This document shows, one piece after another, positions 40,499 to 40,723 of a stretch of 40,723 nucleotides of DNA (the first letter of the stretch is position 1; every line of letters begins with the position of its first letter). The notes under the pieces were generated by a model. That model was not told where the DNA came from, did no database searches, and saw only the letters and a program-made list of their open reading frames with translations. Source of the stretch: CAZPMT01 sp964587655 (GTDB taxonomy: Bacteria > Hydrogenedentota > Hydrogenedentia > Hydrogenedentales > SLHB01); NCBI GenBank assembly GCA_964587655.1, contig CAZPMT010000038.1:1-40723 (forward strand), read 5' to 3'. The position numbers were made by a program, and so were the translations under genes.

Positions 40499-40723
40499 TT
40501 AGATCACCTCGATCATGTTCCTGTGCGGCAGTTTCGGGAAGGCCGCGTGGGGTTCCTTCTGATACCAGAACGCGACGGACGCGATGTCGTCTTGCAGGGG
40601 CAGATAGCGGCCGTAGCTTTGCCAGCCGAGCGCCTGGATGGTTACTCGCAGGTCCTTGTCGAACCGGATCGGGTCCATGATGTGCCAGCGGTACAGGCCG
40701 AAGCGCTGCTGCACCTCGTACAT
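40499..40723 (-). CDS. GH172 (DUF2961) glycoside hydrolase, 3' end
   Basis: Only the last 74 codons are in the window; the gene continues past 40723. The C-terminal pattern FGLYRWHIMDPIRFDKDLRV, SVAFWYQKEPHAAFPKLP matches DUF2961/GH172, a family of fructan/arabinan-type glycosidases. The stop at 40499 is close to the DUF262 start, so read-through transcription is likely. It is the intact counterpart of the remnant at 38540. Confidence 0.85.
   Translation of the reverse strand: MYEVQQRFGLYRWHIMDPIRFDKDLRVTIQALGWQSYGRYLPLQDDIASVAFWYQKEPHAAFPKLPHRNMIEVI

Overview
The window is about 40.7 kb of GC-rich, densely coding bacterial chromosome. Most starts have Shine-Dalgarno sites, and there are two tRNA genes. 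It carries housekeeping operons (gap-pgk, rpsO-pnp, tgt-yajC-secDF), type IV pilus motor genes, a LL-diaminopimelate aminotransferase, a PqaA-type secreted protein, a glutaminyl-cyclase-like peptidase, a TIM-barrel sugar isomerase and a GH172 (DUF2961) fragment. Intergenic spaces are full of dispersed palindromic repeats. This mix suits an uncultivated Gram-negative-type lineage such as Candidatus Hydrogenedentota or a PVC/FCB relative. That placement is inference; there is no rRNA or marker tree here.

Region 1 (about 0.4-9.2 kb, + strand) is a pilus and regulation block: an MshEN-DnaA-like AAA+ fusion protein, PilB, PilT, a PilS-like histidine kinase and a sigma-54 activator with two receiver domains. 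Region 2 (9.2-22.1 kb, + strand) holds gap-pgk, rpsO-pnp, an M16 protease overlapping dut, an odd ATP-grasp protein, and tgt-yajC-secDF. Region 3 (22.2-24.5 kb, - strand) holds an AMMECR1/MEMO pair and a YafQ/DinJ-type toxin-antitoxin pair. Region 4 (24.7-29.0 kb, + strand) holds a glutaminyl-cyclase-like M28 enzyme, a GAF histidine kinase, a small membrane protein and a TPR/zinc-ribbon membrane protein. Region 5 (29.2-33.6 kb, - strand) holds an O-antigen-ligase/polymerase-like membrane protein, about 0.95 kb without a convincing gene, and a PqaA-like protein. Region 6 (33.8-37.7 kb, + strand) holds dapL, a sugar isomerase, a lipoprotein, tRNA-Phe, tRNA-Thr and an HTH-receiver fusion. Region 7 (37.8-40.7 kb, - strand) holds a HAD phosphatase and a DUF262 + HEPN gene pair lying between two related GH172 gene ends, one of them a remnant.

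The strongest candidates for something undescribed are four. First, the MshEN-DnaA-like AAA+ fusion directly upstream of pilB: it has all DnaA ATPase motifs, no DNA-binding domain, and a better-preserved cyclic-di-GMP-type motif than its PilB neighbour. Second, the compact DUF262-HEPN pair, which looks like a mobile defence or toxin-antitoxin module. Third, two palindromic repeat families that appear to have inserted in frame into protein-coding genes, with other copies of one family at convergent gene ends and between rpsO and pnp. Fourth, a perfect four-copy heptamer just inside the tgt reading frame.

All calls come from reading the sequence and translations by eye. No database search, structure prediction or statistic was run.
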